DNA from: Gordionus sp. m RMFG-2023
Taxonomy: Eukaryota; Nematomorpha; Gordioida; Chordodea; Parachordodidae
Assembly (NCBI RefSeq): GCF_954871325.1
Contig: NC_088775.1
Location: 83,677,561 to 83,741,560, forward strand
Reading direction: 5' to 3'
Length of the DNA stretch: 64,000 nucleotides
Below, piece by piece: positions 48,525 through 61,600 of this stretch. The first letter of the stretch is position 1. Every line of letters begins with the position of its first letter. The notes under the pieces are model-generated. The model worked only from the letters and a program-made list of their open reading frames with translations, was not told where the DNA came from and did not search any database. The position numbers and the translations under genes are program-made.

Positions 48525-49464
48525 ATCAGGGTTTCAAACAAAACCGCAAAGGCTCAATGAAACATTTTCATTTTCTGAACCGTAACGATAACGGGAGCAT
48601 TATAATAAAATATCTAAAGAGAACCGAACCTTTAATTTGGGAGTTGATTTAACCCGGTCATAGCAGTTCTTATAATGATATTTTTTTTAAATATTCAGAT
48701 TTTTATGTTATGTTACTTAACTTTTTATTTCTTATTCAAGTTGTGTAATAAAATAAAGAAAAATTCAACATATTATTTATTTATTATGCCATAAAAAATA
48801 TTTAATATAAATTTAATATTAAAAGATTAAATATATTTAAATTACAATAAGATAATAAATGTTGATTATAAATATTTAAAATATACAATATTTATTGTTA
48901 AAAAAAAGAAACATTTGTTAATAAATCCAAAATTTTTAAAAAAATGAAAAAACATAAAAACGAGAAGAATATTAAAGGAAGAGTTAGTCTAGGGAAGATC
49001 TTTAGAGAGAAGACTGCTATTGAAGCTTGGATATTCGCCTTAAGAATAGCTATAGCCAGTCCCTGTCGGAGGAAGAGACCTTCTGGGAAGATAGCCAGTA
49101 AACTTTGTGAGATCCTAAATCTTAGAAGAAGAGTAATGCAAGCTTACCAAAGAAAGTTAAGGTTGTGGATATTATTTGAATAAAGATATGATCTTTTGAA
49201 ATTTTAAATCTTTTTGCTCGAGTATGTTTGGAGTTTGGTTGGATAGAAGTAACGGATCTATTCAAGAATAGTCCCAAAGAAATTGACTCCGTTTTCATTT
49301 TTGGGATTCCATGCATTTTTTAAACAAAAATCAAAATTTATTAACCCGAACGAAAATCGATATGATTTTCTAAACCGGAATAACCGATACATTAATTTAT
49401 TCAAACAGAGACTAAGAAACGGAATGGTACAGAACAGTTAAACCTAACTGTTCGATATCCTGAT
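48525..49464. repeat. Palindromic element (family F), copy 2, with an internal open frame
   Basis: Begins ATCAGGGTTTCAAACAAAAC and ends TTCGATATCCTGAT, so ATCAGG termini are inverted. Blocks CTGAACCGTAACGATAACGG, AGAGAACCGAACC and TTTAACCCGGTC match the inverse of copy 1 at 41,578-42,130. The right part (ATTTTCTAAACCGGAATAAC) matches the inverse of copy 1's left part. About 400 bp of interior is not shared, including the open frame at 48,944-49,183. Confidence 0.6.
48944..49183 (+). CDS. Basic 79-residue open frame inside a repeat element
   Basis: ATG-initiated frame rich in Lys and Arg (GRVSLGKIFREKTAIEAWIF, then ASPCRRKRPSGKIAS and LNLRRRVMQAYQRKLRLW). It is purine-rich compared with its surroundings and may be a captured or decayed exon. 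I know no family with this pattern. Confidence 0.25.
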   Translation: MKKHKNEKNIKGRVSLGKIFREKTAIEAWIFALRIAIASPCRRKRPSGKIASKLCEILNLRRRVMQAYQRKLRLWILFE

Positions 49465-49469
49465 AATGT

Positions 49470-52400
49470 TTATATTATTGTTGTTGCGCTGATCCCATTT
49501 TCGATGGTCTAGAGAATACTTGAACTTTTTTTTCATCCCCTTAAAGGTGGGGAACCTCCAAAACCGGAAATCCTCGAAAATGTTAGAACCGGGACTTAAA
49601 ATCTATTTTTAAATATTATAAGAAACCTTACCACTACTTAAAAAAAACAATTTGAGCCGGTGTTGCAAATCTTGATTATCTGTCCTGTATAGGTGCGCAG
49701 TTATATATAGAAAAATAAGGACAAAAATGTGATCAGATGACAACGCCCCTTAATTTGAATATTAAGCACTTCTAAAATTGTAAAGTGTTATCATCGATAC
49801 AATTTTAAATATACATATGTATTGTACTCATCGATTAGCTAATTCATTTTTTTTCCCTCTTCGCGTTAATAAAGTATGTTTTATAACCACGAAAGCTTAC
49901 GAATCTTATCTAATAGAGGAAGGTCAAATAGTTCCTAACAAGCCGAGTCAGGACCAGTCCAATCCAACTTAAAAAAATTAAAGATGTCTCTTATATCTTG
50001 TTCTTCTTCTCCATAGATATATATAATCAAAAATATACAAATAATTCTGATTTTTTCCTAATTTTAAAAATATAAACCATTTTTTTTGCGTACAACATTT
50101 TTACCTTTATTTTTGTTAATTTTTTTTTACAAAAAAAGATATATTTATTAATTTAGTATTTTGACACATAACAAAACAAACAAAAAAAATTTCTTTAAAA
50201 AGAAGAAGATTATATATTAATTTTTTAATGTCTAGTTAAAAAGTCGCCAAACTCCTTACTATGTCCCCTATATTTTTTTTTCACTAAAATATTAATATTG
50301 TTTGAGAAATAAAAAAAAATCCCCCCTCCTCTATGTGACAATTGTCGGAAAATATAAATATTAACTTTTACAATAACTATTTTAAATTTTCGCAAGTTTT
50401 TATAACCTATAACCTCTAAAAAAGGTAAATTTTAACATTTTTATATCAATTTACAAAATACACTGTATTTAAATATTTATAATATATGTAACTGGTGTAA
50501 TAAAAAATATTTTTTAAAAAAAAATATAACTTTTTGACCTATCAAATTATACTTAATTCTCCTTAAAAATAAAATATTTCACATGTAATTTATTAATTTT
50601 AAAATTATCTTAATTAAAATTAAATATCATAATCTTTGTACCTTTAATTTTTAAAAAAATGATTTTTTGATTTTTTGAAAAGAAAAAATAATAATAATAA
50701 TATAAAAGTATTTTTTTTTTCAATTAAACCCTTTTTTCTTTTGTGTTTTAATTGAAATATAAATTTTGAAAGTGATGTCAAATTGTCAAGTCAATAATGT
50801 TTTTTTTTGTTTATGGAAACAATAGGTATTTAATTACAAAAGGTAATCTAATAAGGAGATTAATTAGTCGATTAAAGTAAAAAAGGTTAAAAAAATCTTT
50901 TTCCTAAAGTACAAGGTGAATGAATGATTGGTGTCTATTTTATTTTATTTTTTTGATTTTTCGCTAAATGGCGAAAACACAATTGATGTTTGGCTATCTT
51001 TTCGAGCTTCTGGCTAAATTTTGAAAATAAATTATTTGTACTTTTGATAGTAAAAATAAATTAGACAGAATAGGAAATGATAAAATACTAATATAATATC
51101 TGATTGGTTCCTCTGGATACACTAAAAAAAATAAAATAAACAGCTAGAAAAAATATCAAAAATGTATCCAAAATAGAATAGCATTTTTATCAACTTTGCT
51201 CAATTTTTTTTACTTTATAAGGAGGTGCATATTATTTATAATTTAGGAAAAGATTGCTCAATTGATATAATAGGGTCATTTAATAGAAAGACTTTAAAAG
51301 AATGATTATGTTTGGAAAAGTCCTATGAGAGTTGAGAAATAGGGATTTCAGGATTTTAATCTGCAATATTTGTCTATTTGGTCGGAATTGTATTTCGCAT
51401 GCGAAGAGTTAATAACTACCCCGTGAATCTTCTCTTTACATATTTGGAAGGCGATTTCAGCAGAATCATTTATTTAAAAAAAAAATTTTTTAAAAAGAAA
51501 TTTCAAATATTTGCTATAAAAAAAGGCTAGGAAAGATTAGACCCAAATTTGCTTTTAACCCCAGATATTCTATTTATGTTGGAATTCTGTAATACATTTC
51601 TGGTTAGATTAAATTCTACAAATTCAAAAACCATGCTATCAATGTTAAAATTAAAGAAGGAGAATAAGCATATAGCCCGAAAAAAAAACTTAGATTGGAA
51701 CACTATTACAAACTTAATAAAAAAAAATTTTTTATAAAAAACTATGAAATAGAAAATAACTCTTTTTTCCTTATTTCCGTTCTCTCTCATCTTATATTGA
51801 AGTATAAAAGACAAGGTATTAGAACACAGCTGATAATTAGTAAAATTTTTGTGTTCGATTATTAAAGTTCAAAAAATCTGTATCCGTGTGAATTTAAAAT
51901 GAATTTTTATATATCCATATGATGTCCTAGTAATTTGGAACAGGATTTAGAAAAACAATTTTTTTAAAGTAAGTTTTTTTTTGAAAATGCCCAAATACTT
52001 TGGTCAAAATGTCGTAAGATATACAAAGAATCTTTGACATTTAAATCATTTATAAGCCACCTCCCCCCATTTTTTTTTAAAAAAAAAATGATTATATAAG
52101 GCTTTATATTTTGTCGAATTTATGTAATGCTCATAAAATGAGCATTTTGCCATTTGCCGTACTTCTCTAATACAAGTAAACATAACGCATCCCTTGTTTT
52201 AATTGAGGTTGTCTTTCTTTTTTATTAGTAACGTCGATTTTAAAATTTTAATTGATTTTTCTAAATTATATTATCGTCTGCCTTTTTATTTCATTAATTT
52301 CCAAATATTTTATTTTAAAAGACAAGTTTATAATTAAACAACTGGGAATATATTTTTAGCTCACCCCCAACCCTCCCTTATTATTCTTGTCTGGGTAACA

Positions 52401-53777
52401 AGGATATGCCGCCTTTCTTGCAAAACGAGTTTTTAAGAACTGATCATAGATCAACGAGCAAAATGAATGATTAAAAAAAGTATTGACAAAAAGCAAGCCA
52501 GTTTTTTAAAATGGTTTCTAGCACCAAACGATAATTTTACCTATGTGCACGATATACCATTTGAATTACATTATTCGACATTTGAATAGCAGAATTTATT
52601 CGGGGTATTATTCCAATTAGTATAATACTTTTACGCATTAAATGTTATAGGCTAATTTTGAAATTTTTGGGAAACTTTTAATATTCAAAAATTTATGCAA
52701 AACCGACTTAAATTAAAATTGATTAGCAAAAATAAAGTCTATAAAAAAATTTTTTTAAAAATGGTCGCTTATAAATGATTCAAAAAGTTAAAATTCACAT
52801 TATATACCACAAGGAAAAATAAATTAATTTATATCTCCCCTTGCACTGTAAAAGAATTATATTTATATATAAGAGTCTCTTAAAAAAAATTACAATAAGA
52901 TATTTTTTATTTAAAATTATTTTTAATCTGAAATTCAATACCCGTTTAAAATAATATTTTTTTTATAAAAAAAAGGTACATTTTTGCTTTTAATGTAAGA
53001 GAGCGACATAAAATTTACCGTTTGTTAATTTTTTTTTATAGTTGGCTTCCCTAACTTCTCATAAAAATAAATTATAAAATAATATTTGCGAATATCGCCA
53101 AAAATCTTGAAAAATCGCGTTTTTATAGCGAATGGCAAACTTATTCTCCCACTTTATTTTAATTGTGAAATATGATATTTTCGTTTATTTTATCGCGATT
53201 ATTTTATATTATTTTTTTAAAACGGAAAGATTATAAACTTTTTTAATTCTAATCTATTTTAAACTTTTATTTTAAGTTTTGCTCTCGCAATTTTTGTTTC
53301 AACATTGTAAAAAAAAAATAATTTATTTATCGTAATATTAATAAAAATCTTTTTTTTTAAGAAGAACATTTGGGCTATAATAAGGAAAGGTAAGTAACAG
53401 GGCATGTTATGCTAAATATATGCTAATAATTGCTTAAATTTGTATAAATTATGCGACCGAAGAGCAAAAATTTAAATATTCATGAATAGTTAAATAGGGG
53501 AGCCCTCATTTTTTTTTTGTCTTTTCTTTTTTATTAACCAAAAAAAAAAATTGCTTCTTTCTTCAACTAAATATAATTTTTTAAAAATGTGATAAATTAT
53601 TTATAAATATTTTAATTTTTTTATTAATTAATAATACAATTTATTTATATACTCATTAATATTATTTATTTATTTATTTATTTTTCAAATCCTGGAATAT
53701 GTGGGAAAAACTAACAAAGTAAATTATTCTTAGGTCGGTGTCATTTTATCGAGTTGAATATTGGGCTGATGCGTGTA
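49470..53777. other. Gene-free A/T-rich stretch
   Basis: No coding exon recognised. It contains long A and T runs, a family G fragment near 51,580-51,620, and GC-richer patches at 51,370-51,470 and 52,375-52,620 that may be old insertions. Weak frames at 49,122-49,316, 51,527-51,814 and 51,549-51,737 look spurious. Confidence 0.35.
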
Positions 53778-53976
53778 ATGTTGTTAAACGGCTAGATTTT
53801 TTAAAAACGGCAAACCTAATATTTTAGCCGAAATATATTATGCAAGCATTGAAATTTCGCTCGTAGATGTCAGAAAGGTTTAAACATCTATCAACTTAAT
53901 CTTAGAGGCTTGCACAATATCATTTTGGCTAGCATCTTAATTTAAAATTGAATAAATCGAGTCGTTATATAACGGC
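53778..53976. repeat. MITE family A copy
   Basis: Begins ATGTTGTTAAACGGCTAG, with TTTTTTAAAAACGGC and TATTTTAGCCGAAATATATT. Later come TTGCACAATATCATTTTGGC and GAGTCGTTATATAACGGC as the inverted right end. Confidence 0.65.
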
Positions 53977-55029
53977 TGCTCCAGAGGCGATGTAAAAGAT
54001 TATGGTAACAACAAAAGATTTTTTTTAAAAATTAAAAACATGGAAGGGGGGGGGGCGGATATTTATAATCAGCTGATTTTTGAAATTCTTTTTTTTATGA
54101 GGATGTTATTCCATTCTGATGGTGCCCCCGGGGCTCATTGGGTTCTGTTTAGGTCGGGATCGTTTTTGTCCTTTTTTTGTAAATTTATTTTATAAGGGAT
54201 TGAATCTTACCGATACTATAATCAAAATCCAAATTAACACTTGTTTTAGTTTTAACTTTATAATTTATGAATTTATAAAGATATTTTTTGGTCTTTTTTC
54301 CATAAATACTTAGTGAACCAATTTTCTTTTTTTGCTCTTGGTCGGAACTCTAATCAATTACCGATATTTTGTTTTAAAATCATCTTTCGTTTCTTCCCTG
54401 GTTTTTTGTTTGAGCCACGCATTCATTATAAATATTTAAAGATCGGCACGACTCTGCGAGATTCGAACTTCCTGTTAAAGTTTTCAAATAGATTTTTTGG
54501 GTTCGAACTGTAAAATAAAATGTTTGGTATGGCCAATAAAATCTTTCCCCCACTCCGTAAATAATTTTTTTTTACAAATTTATGGGCCTTAAATCGCAAT
54601 AATAATTGTGGGAAAGAAGAAAAAAAAATTAAAAAATATAATAAGAAATTTAGGGCCTCCATCGTAAGATTTTACTCGTATTTTCGTCTGTTTCGGTCAA
54701 AATGGACATTATTCTTAATATGAATTTTTATGCAAGTAATTTTTCTATTTATGCATTTATTTAATATATCAGAAAATTAATTACAAGTAATATTTTAATA
54801 ATATTTAAGATATAATCTTAATTTTTAACTATTAAATGGACCAATCGGAAAAGTTGAGGAAACGATCAAATGACATTACGATCATAGTTAGGCAAATCGA
54901 AATTTCTGGAATAGCGCGTGGAATAGTTTGCAAAAAATTTCCCGGCTATCCATTCTTAAATACATTCACGTAAATTAAACATTAGAGTTATTTACAAAAA
55001 TGATTATTTAAATCATAATTTTTTTAAAA

Positions 55030-55240
55030 ACCTAGCTGGGCAAGGCCGGATCTAAAAAAAAATTTTAAATACCCGGGCAGTATATTAAAATCAAATATTT
55101 TAAATCGCCATTATTAGCTATAAAGATTAAAAAAAAAATATATATTTTAAAAAAATCCGGGCTCGGGTTTAAAAATATAAAACCCGGGAGGTCGAATTTT
55201 TTTTAAAAAAAAACCCGTCCGGATCGTGCAAATGGTATCT
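55030..55240. repeat. CCGGG-rich palindromic repeat (family B)
   Basis: Starts CTAGCTGGGCAAGGCCGG. The core is AAATCGCCATTATTAGCTAT. It then has AAAACCCGGGAGG, CCCGTCCGGATCGTGC and AATGGTATCTCTGTAAGG. Layout is the same as at 1,793-2,019. Related shorter pieces lie at 55,795-55,925 and 59,785-59,850. Confidence 0.65.
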
Positions 55241-55997
55241 CTGTAAGGTTTCATTTAAATAAAGCAATTTATTTTTTTCTTTTAGGATTTGTCATTTTAA
55301 ATTACCCTATCCTTTTTTTTCAAAGTGGGCCAGTCAGCAATAGTTAGATTGTCAATATATTTTTTTGAGGCGAGCCTTCCGGGGGTTAACTGCGCGGATA
55401 TTTAATAACTAATATATTTTTTTAAATTTATAATTTAAAAAAAAAACAATTTTCTTGTCTAATTTGGGCTCTTTATATTTTGGGCAACATTTTAATTTGA
55501 TCAAGATTTAGAAACCCCAATCAAATTTATATTAACTACCTATATGTATTAGACAATTCATTTGACGGATTGCGCAATTAGTTTAGCAAAATATTTGGCC
55601 CCAATGGCACTCAAATTAGACAAGTCCCACTGCAATATACAATATATTTTCTAAATAAACTTTTCGCATATCGTATATGAACACAATTCGAAAAGAGACG
55701 ACCAGTTTTGGGGATGAAAAGGGGTCCTTAAATAAAAAAAATAAATGCGAATGTTCTAAAAAAAATCAACAAATTTTACTATTGTACCAATTGAATGGCT
55801 CGGGTTGGGTTAGTAGAAAAAAATTTTTTGGGCCCTTTAAATTTTTCATTTTTTGGCCCTGCCCTGATCTATATCTTCAAGCGGGGCCGGGCAATTATGA
55901 AAAGAATTCGGCCCGGCGGTTTAAAAAAAATTATAGCAATTCGACATTTTATGGTTCGTTTTTTTAGCTAATAGGACGTTTAATATTCTTATATTTA

Positions 55998-56206
55998 GTG
56001 TTGTTAGGCGGCTCGTTTTGAGCGGATTTTTAAAAACGGCAAATTGGATATTTTAGCCAGACAAATATTGCCTAAGTCTCGAGATTTAGCTAATAGATGT
56101 CCAAACCTTTTTTCCTTCTATAAACAAAATCTTCAGGCTTGCGCAATATTATTCTAGATGATAGCCGTTTTTAAAAATCGGCTCAAAACGAGCCGTTTAT
56201 CATCAC
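55998..56206. repeat. MITE family A copy
   Basis: TA then GTGTTGTTAGGCGGCTCG with GATTTTTAAAAACGGC. On the right, GCCGTTTTTAAAAATCGGC, AAAACGAGCCG and a decayed CATCAC. The centre has GATGTCCAAACC and AATCTTCAGGCTTGCGCAAT. Confidence 0.7.
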
Positions 56207-56454
56207 AAATATCTTCTTTATTCGATGTTCATTTTAGACGAAATATAATTTATTTTGTAATATTAAATGTTTGATTGACTAAAAATATAAATTATAATAA
56301 TAGGCCTCTAATTATCTAGTCTTACAGTAGAACCCATAAGGACAAATTAAAATGATAAAGTTGGTTATATTAAGTAATTTTCTAATAATTTACAAATTCA
56401 TAAATCGATATAAAAAATTACTACATCTAATATTAATTGGGTTTGCTTATTATA

Positions 56455-56620
56455 ATAGAGATTCAAATCCCGGCCCGGCCAGCAATAAAATATTTAAGGG
56501 CCGGACCTGACAGGGATTTTTTTAAAAAACCTATAATGAAACTGGTCAACAAATTTAGAATTTTCGCGTCGGGCTAGAAAATTTATACATAAAAACATAA
56601 GTCAGGGTCGTTTCGTAAAA
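56455..56620. repeat. CCGGG-type repeat (family B), partial
   Basis: AGAGATTCAAATCCCGGCCC, GGCCGGACCTGACAGGG and CGTCGGGCTAG blocks resemble family B but lack the usual core. Confidence 0.45.
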
Positions 56621-57214
56621 TTTATGTAGCTATTAAACTCTAATATCGTTTTATTTTGCCCCTTCCCTTAATTCTCACCTTTACTTAATGCTCATAATTA
56701 TTTCTTAATAATTGGTTAAATACTTAATTGCCCAGAAAAAAAATACTATTTCTTCAGGTATAAAACTGAAAACGCTTAGATTAAAAAAAATGAATTGCAG
56801 AAAAATATATAAAACGGTCAGAAAATTGTTTTAGATTTTAAGAAAAATATCTGTAAAATTTAGTGCTATAAAGTAACTTCAATAAAAAGAACGTTACCTT
56901 CAAAGGGTAATGTGTTTCTTTTTTTTGATTAATTACTCGTGACTTTATATTTTATCTTAAAAAATATGAATTTTTTTAAATTAAATTTTATAAATAATTT
57001 AAGCCGAGTTTTTAATTCAGATCAACCACCAAATCTCTTCCTTTCTCTCATATTTATTATCTTTTTGTTATTGAATTTCATAGTTTTCTAATAATAAGAG
57101 TGCCCCACTTTATAAATTTAAGATTTTTGAGTTTAGGAGTGCATTAATTGATTTATTTCCATTATATATATAAATTTAAAACTAGTAAAAATATTAATTT
57201 TTGGTCACGTAGCA

Positions 57215-57435
57215 GTCAATTTTGGGCTTTCTTTTGTAATTTTTGTTATATATGCCCTATCTTCTTATCATATTACACATTTCAATTGATCTGCCTTTGC
57301 GGCTATTTATTATTATTCCTTTTTGCTCAAAAATACCTTTCCCTTTTTGCGGCATTAATCAGAAGGAACATTTTTAACCGGTTTTATGATACACAAATCT
57401 TTGTGTGAATTCTAGTTAAGCTATAAAGCATCGGA
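57215..57435. repeat. Repeat related to family D
   Basis: CACATTTCAATTGATCTGCC, TTTGCGGCTATTTA, AGGAACATTTTTAACCGG and TGTGTGAATTCTAGTTAAGC follow the same order as 14,390-14,620. Confidence 0.55.
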
Positions 57436-58683
57436 TAAAGTTTATGCAGAATGACATAATTAAAATTTAAATTAATTATAATAATTAAGATATAAATATA
57501 AATTTAACATATTTTTTAAAGTAACTTGAAGAGTAAGTTACTTTTGTCGTTACATTTCAAAAATGTAACTAGTTACAGTAATTATTTAATATATTTATAT
57601 GAATGTATTTTGCGAATCTCACAAATTAATAACATTATTGAGTTATATAAAGAGTTTGACTGTTGTCCTACTGCTTGTAATTTATTAGAAAGAAAAAAGC
57701 TATTTAAAAATGGATAATATAATCAGAGCAATCAAAATTATTAAAATATTCGAATATAATATTTTTTAAATTAATATTGCAAGCTAAAAGGAAAATAATT
57801 GTAATTTAAAATGTGATAAATCCAATTAAATACTTTCTCAGCCCAAAAATTATATCTTTCAAATAATTAATCACCATCATCATTCTAAAAATAAGCTAAT
57901 TTAGACTAAACAAAGTATAGTATTTACATTAATTATGAAGCGGAATAAAATGGGAAAGGTAAAATATATACATTATTCCAATGTATGTATTTAAATTATC
58001 AATCCTATAAATTTAAGACATTTTGATCATAAACTTTTGAGTCATTTTTAATTTATATATTAATAATACAATGATTGAGTACTGATACGTACTATATACT
58101 TCAAATTCTAAGTATGAAAATGATAAGTAATTCATGAAACAGTTAAATTTCTTTCCCGTTCACTAAAAAATTACGAATTCAAATCTGATTCTTAGCAATT
58201 CTAAATTTTTCAAAAACTCTGTCAGGTTGATAAAAATCCGCTCTCAAACTACTAGCATTGTTTTATGGACAAAAAATTGCCTCTTTCAGAATCGTCATAG
58301 ATAATTTTAAAAAAAAATTATTCGTTTTCATTTTATAAATAAATTCAGGCAGATGTTTATAATCTTAGAAGACTATTAATCTTACAAAAAATGCTGTTTT
58401 TGTAATAGTGAGCGCCAGAGCAACCATTCATCCAATATTCCCAAATCGCGTTTCATTGCATGAGAATCAAAGACTTTCATATTTATAATCTTACAAAATT
58501 TTTGTTCCTTAGGATCAAATAGCAGGTAGTTGTAATTTCAATATTTTTTATAAATAACAATGAGCAAATATAAACGCAATAAAAAATATATAATAATTTC
58601 TTATCGTATAATGTAATAGTGATCATGATCATAATTGAGATTATACTACTATAATAAAAATGTATAAATAATTATAGGAAATC

Positions 58684-61600
58684 TTAAGAAGTAAATGCTT
58701 CTAGTTTGTCGTTCAAAGCGCACACGTGGTCCGACATGGCAGATAATTGATCTTCATAATTCTTTTTTATGGTGTTGATATCCTCCTTATTTTATTAAAA
58801 GAGACATTGTAAAGATGTAAGATGCATAATTATTAATAATATTCGAATAATTCTAAAAAAACATTTATTATAGATAAATTTCATAAATAGTAACTATTAG
58901 TGCCAAATTCTGATTCAAACATTTTTTAAAAAAAATTTAAAATCATGCATCTTGTTATAATAATAATGAATCTTCCCGTTAAATACATTGTGAAAAAAAA
59001 GCTAGAAGATATTCTAGTTAAAAAAATTAGAAAATTTGTATTACTCTAATTTAAAAAGTTAAAAAGAGTCGGCCTGCATAGTTTATAAAATGTCTCCACC
59101 TCCTTAGGCCTCGTTCACAGTAAGCGCGAAATCCCGCGATGCGTAATTTACAAAATATATAATGTTAAATTATAAAGCTAGGGCTATCATTTAGAGATTA
59201 ATTACGCGTCGCTTCCTGGATATGGCGGTATTTTGCGCTTACAAGCGAAGCCTTGGGTTTAAACGATTTTAAGATATCAGTTAAGCCGGGCTTCAATCAT
59301 CTTCAAACCATAGATTGAATTTTACCCTATACTCAATAATAATCATTTTTACGTTTAATTTGGCGATTTCTTGAAGGGATTTGGCAAGCTCTATATCCGC
59401 GATATCTTTTTGATTCAACACACAAATCATTCTGTGATCCATGGCCGACATCTTATAGAAAAATTATGGTGACGGATATAGATAATTTCATTATTGAGAA
59501 AATTTATCGTGATTGTTCATTTATTTTTTATAACTTATGTTTCTAAAATATATAATTTTTTTTGCAATTTATTTTCTAAAAATTTGATTTAATATTATTT
59601 TGTATTTAAAGAAAAAACACCTTAAACGGATGCTTTATGAATTTCAAAAAATCGTGCAAGCAATAAGAACATTAATTATTAATTCAATTTATTTTAAAAT
59701 TATTAGTTATCGTAATAATATTATCGTTCAAATCAGTTAAATAAAATATTTGGGCGGCCACCTCTCCTTCATAACAGTCATGCAAGTTCAGCCCAAAACC
59801 GGGTCTGATTTTAAAAATTTTAGTCCGGGTTACAAATTACGCTGGGCCGAATTTCATTTTAAAAAAAATTTAATAATATCAAAACTAGTAGGAAAATCCT
59901 ATAATGTACCACTTTATTCTGCTTATACTCCCACTTTTTTCTAAAACAAAATAAAAACTGCGACTTATCCGTACAGTTATGCAAAGTTAGAAGTTCGATA
60001 AAAAAAAGTTAAATGGATAGAGCAAGGGACCCAGTCCATCTACCCCCCCCCCCGATATTCCTGGATAAGAAAAAAAATTTTCCTTTATAAAAAACCTCAT
60101 CCATCACGTAAACGAATCGGCTTTTATGGTAAGCCAAATCTTCTTCGATAATTTTTCTTTCTTGATCATAAAATTGCATAAGTCTTTTGTCCCTCGCCAA
60201 TATTTTACCCTTGAAATGTGCGAGTGTCGTTTCTTCCTTTCGATATAACTATATAAATATTGTGTCAATCCATAAATTATCATTAAAATTTTTCACCGAC
60301 TCAATATTTTCCGATATTCACCCAAAATCGATCGGATAATTACCAGATCAATTTTTGGCAAATATCTAAAAATATGAGACTAGATGGATCACCATAGTTC
60401 TATTCAATACGATGTTAATAGAGAAATGCTAAAATATGATTTTTTTTGAGGTTGAAATATCATTTAGTTTAAGGCCTCATTTTGTAGTTAAATGGAATTT
60501 ATTTAAGCGGTGCGGTATTTAGAGTTGTGTTATTTACAAAATCAAGACAATAAATAGGTATAATTAATAAAATATTTAGCAACGATGAAAACTCCATGAG
60601 AAAATTTGAAGAAAAAAAAATTTTGTGATGCGATGATATAAAAATAATTGTGAAAAGTTTAAAAGATATATGATATTTCTGAAATATTATAAAAAATAAT
60701 TATTTCTATTTTTATTTTCAAAAATTATTATCGCTGTGAAGAATCAGATGTTATTTCGATAACGTTAAATCACCGCTTGAACAAATCGCGTTTACTATAA
60801 ATATGGCGTAAGACTTATCCCTCATTCATAATTAGTGCGAATTCGCGGTGAAGTATCAAAAATGATATAAATATAACAATTTTACATTAATTTTTGATAT
60901 ATCGCCACGAATATGAATGCAGACTTAAGAGGCGGGGAAGGGGGGGGGGGTGTTATATCATAAAGATATTCCTAAATTGTGGGAAATAAAATAACAGCGG
61001 AAAAATATATATATAGGCAGAAATTTAGAAAAATTAAGATAGAAACAAAAATAAGAAAGATAGTTGGATGGAGTGTTCCGTAAGCATTTTTTAAAAAAAA
61101 ATTGAGTTAAGCTTAGGCCATATCAAAGTGTTCTCACCACGATTGAGAAATTGAGCGTTTTGGTTGTCATTATATAAAAACTTAAAACTACAAATATAGT
61201 AATAAATTATACTGAATCCTATTACATTAAAACATAGGAATTCTTTCAAAATTAATTCAACAAAGCACAGAAGATTAATTTTTAATTTTTAAACAATAGA
61301 ATATTCTAATTTTTTGGAAATGAATATTTGATTATTCAATTATTAAGACAAATCTACGTTATTAATCTACAACGAGTGTAAACAAAGTTTTATTTAAAAT
61401 AAAATATCACGTATAGCCTAAGCCTTGGCGATAATACGATAAAAAAAAATTAAGATATAGATACAATTTAATTTAATTAATATTAACAGAGACAATTAAA
61501 TGGCGAGAGCCTTCATTCCAAAATGTGGTGTTGTTCAATATTTTAGCCAAAAAATATAATGCAAGCCTGAAGATTTCGATCATAGATTGGCAGAAAGGTT

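Noticed and set aside
51527-51814. Facing open frames on both strands
   Set aside because: They overlap a family G fragment and show no domain or codon bias.
54440-54510. GTTCGAATCT and GGGTTCGAAC words suggesting a tRNA T-arm
   Set aside because: Flanking bases do not form stems, and the two words face opposite ways.
54119-54662. Three overlapping frames of 64-78 codons on both strands
   Set aside because: Low-complexity Phe/Leu/Asn-rich translations, no start context, no domain and no conserved splice pattern.
55677-55967. 96-codon plus-strand frame
   Set aside because: Its second half translates a CCGGG family B fragment and it has no domain.
57526-57717. 63-codon frame near TAACTAGTTACAG repeats as a hAT transposase piece
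   Set aside because: The peptide lacks the hAT dimerisation signature; only the DNA repeat resembles the 29,632 element ends.
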